A stretch of 64,000 nucleotides of DNA, taken from positions 62,001-126,000 of the forward strand of contig CAKUES010000001.1 of NCBI GenBank assembly GCA_934646835.1, given 5' to 3'. Position numbers and translations under genes: made by a program. Position 1 is the first letter of the stretch. Every line of letters begins with the position of its first letter. The notes under the pieces are model-generated. The model made no database searches. It worked only from the letters and a program-made list of their open reading frames with translations, and had not been told where the DNA came from. Source of the DNA: an uncultured Coriobacteriales bacterium (GTDB lineage Bacteria; Actinomycetota; Coriobacteriia; Coriobacteriales; QAMH01). Below, in pieces: positions 62,899 through 64,000 of this stretch.

Positions 62899-63696
62899 CT
62901 ATCGTTTCTTGTTTAGCGGGTATATTGCAGCCGCTGCAATGGCAAACACTGATGAAGCTATCGGCATCCCGGTTACCGTAAAATACTCGGCCCCGTCGTT
63001 TGCGAGCGCAACAGCACCATACGTGAGCAAGGCTGCAGTAACCACAAGAAAGGCCACCAGCGACCAGTATGACTCGCCCGTCCCACCTCTAAAGCACGTA
63101 ACGACACCGCCAATCGATGCCACAACGATGCCGAGCCAGATAATCCCCACAACAATAGAGAGCGCGAAAATCACCTGCAAATCCGTATTGCTCGAGCCTT
63201 GTGAGGACTTAACCAAAGTAAGCCCAAGATTGAACAAGTCGAACAGGCTGTACTCACTTTTTATTGCGTTCGACGAGATATTACCCAAGAGCACAAGACC
63301 ATAGCTGACCCTAAGCCAGCTTGCGCTTGCCGCCAGGGCCGCTATAACTCCAGCGACAGCAGAGGCGACAGACGCCGGCTCGATACTTCTGCTTGCCTCT
63401 TTTCCAGCAGAAACGGAACTTCTCGTCGGTTGGGCAGCAACGCCATACTCGCGCGAAGGCGCGGGCTGCGATGCACCAGCCATACGAGAGGGCAATTGCT
63501 CACCACAGTGTTGGCAACAAGGACCAACTTCGCTCAGCTTGTGACCGCACGCTGCGCAGAAGTTCTTATCAGCCGGCGCAGACAATCCGCATCCCGGGCA
63601 ATAAGCCCCGCACATCGCCAAGTCCCCACCACACTTCGAGCAAAATCGCGGCTGATCGCCTTGAAAGTTCCTCTGCAACCGTTCTGATTCTGACAT
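62899..63696 (-). CDS. zinc-ribbon membrane protein
   Basis: A 265-residue protein with three N-terminal Cys pairs (CSKCGG/CPGCG, CAACGH, CQHCGE), a Ser/Ala-rich linker, and four or five membrane helices (SVASAVAGVIAALAASA, VIFALSIVVGIIWLGIVVA, and others). The start at 63696 has GGGAGAG upstream. It is the first visible gene of the zinc-ribbon group and of unknown function. Confidence 0.75.
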   Translation of the reverse strand: MSESERLQRNFQGDQPRFCSKCGGDLAMCGAYCPGCGLSAPADKNFCAACGHKLSEVGPCCQHCGEQLPSRMAGASQPAPSREYGVAAQPTRSSVSAGKEASRSIEPASVASAVAGVIAALAASASWLRVSYGLVLLGNISSNAIKSEYSLFDLFNLGLTLVKSSQGSSNTDLQVIFALSIVVGIIWLGIVVASIGGVVTCFRGGTGESYWSLVAFLVVTAALLTYGAVALANDGAEYFTVTGMPIASSVFAIAAAAIYPLNKKR

Positions 63697-63838
63697 CCTC
63701 AACTCTCCCATCGATAACAACACATTCCGAGAGAAGAATAAATGTCAGATACAACGTCCAAGGCGTTCATGCGTATCAGGTCATTTTCCCTTCGCGACAG
63801 GTACCCGCGAGCGGCAGAACATTGAAATAGATACCTTG

Positions 63839-64000
63839 TCAGCTATCCATCAACCAGAAATCCTTGCAAACAGGATAGGGAAGCCTCGTTCCTGTCGTCG
63901 CCTGCGCGTATCCATAGATAAAACGCTCTGCAACTGGCAGATAAGCGCCAGATTCCATCTCGTACTTCTCATGGAAAAAGTCTGATAACTGCACTGTCGT
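63839..64000 (-). CDS. unidentified protein, 3' part
   Basis: An open frame enters from the right edge on the minus strand and ends at the stop 63839-63841, giving 53 visible residues: DFFHEKYEMESGAYL, AERFIYGYAQATTGTR and a final CKDFWLMDS. No family is recognised. Its codon use and the 140-base spacing to the next gene fit a real gene. Confidence 0.5.
   Translation of the reverse strand, partial: TTVQLSDFFHEKYEMESGAYLPVAERFIYGYAQATTGTRLPYPVCKDFWLMDS

Overview
The window comes from a high-GC Gram-positive anaerobe, most likely a gut-type member of class Coriobacteriia (Eggerthellales-like). This is inferred from several periplasmic and cytoplasmic bis-MGD molybdoenzymes, a fused FeoA-FeoB, the pyrH-frr-uppS-cdsA-dxr-rseP order, and the absence of aerobic respiratory genes. 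Species cannot be set from the sequence alone. I found no rRNA, tRNA or CRISPR.

Positions 1-3.5 kb hold the 3' part of an arsenate-reductase-like (ArrA-type) molybdoenzyme, then an AhpD-like protein and the radical SAM enzyme ArsS of arsenosugar biosynthesis. The arsS frame stops at a UGA exactly where relatives carry Cys or selenocysteine, and a SECIS-like hairpin follows, so the gene is annotated as a selenoprotein ending at 3490. Positions 3.9-13.2 kb are a same-strand (-) cluster: TetR regulator, a pyrogallol-phloroglucinol transhydroxylase-like pair (large and small subunits), two VOC proteins, two SDR oxidoreductases and an MFS transporter. It looks like an anaerobic polyphenol/aromatic module. 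An FKBP isomerase, an SdpI remnant and a PD-(D/E)xK-like protein follow.

Positions 16.4-31.7 kb return to arsenic-type genes: an aquaglyceroporin divergent from an ArsM methyltransferase; a (-) operon of ArrA-like and ArrB-like subunits, TorD chaperone, lipoprotein, a second ArsM-like protein lacking key cysteines, and a DUF5714 protein; a second aquaglyceroporin; an IS200 copy; and a (-) ABC importer operon that ends in another DUF5714 gene. With arsS these could form one system for arsenical uptake, reduction, methylation and arsenosugar formation. The parts are recognised families; their joint function is inferred.

Positions 32-64 kb are mostly housekeeping: threonine aldolase, HigBA, a glutamine amidotransferase/glutamate-cysteine ligase pair, SbcCD, a candidate type I toxin-antitoxin locus, a Ser/Thr kinase with an HTH partner, FeoAB, a D,D-carboxypeptidase, a phosphotransferase, a tyrosine phosphatase, RseP, and dxr-cdsA-uppS-frr-pyrH with efp. 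A 1.9-kb gene-poor gap parts rseP from dxr. A cluster of zinc-ribbon, serine-hydrolase and SPOR/YARHG proteins closes the window.

Intergenic space is unusually rich in dispersed palindromes. At least four families recur (A, about 150 bp, five copies; B, a GGCGCC hairpin; C, about 110 bp, four copies; D, two loci), plus very long perfect hairpins. Paired changes in the arms of family A show that the fold itself is conserved.
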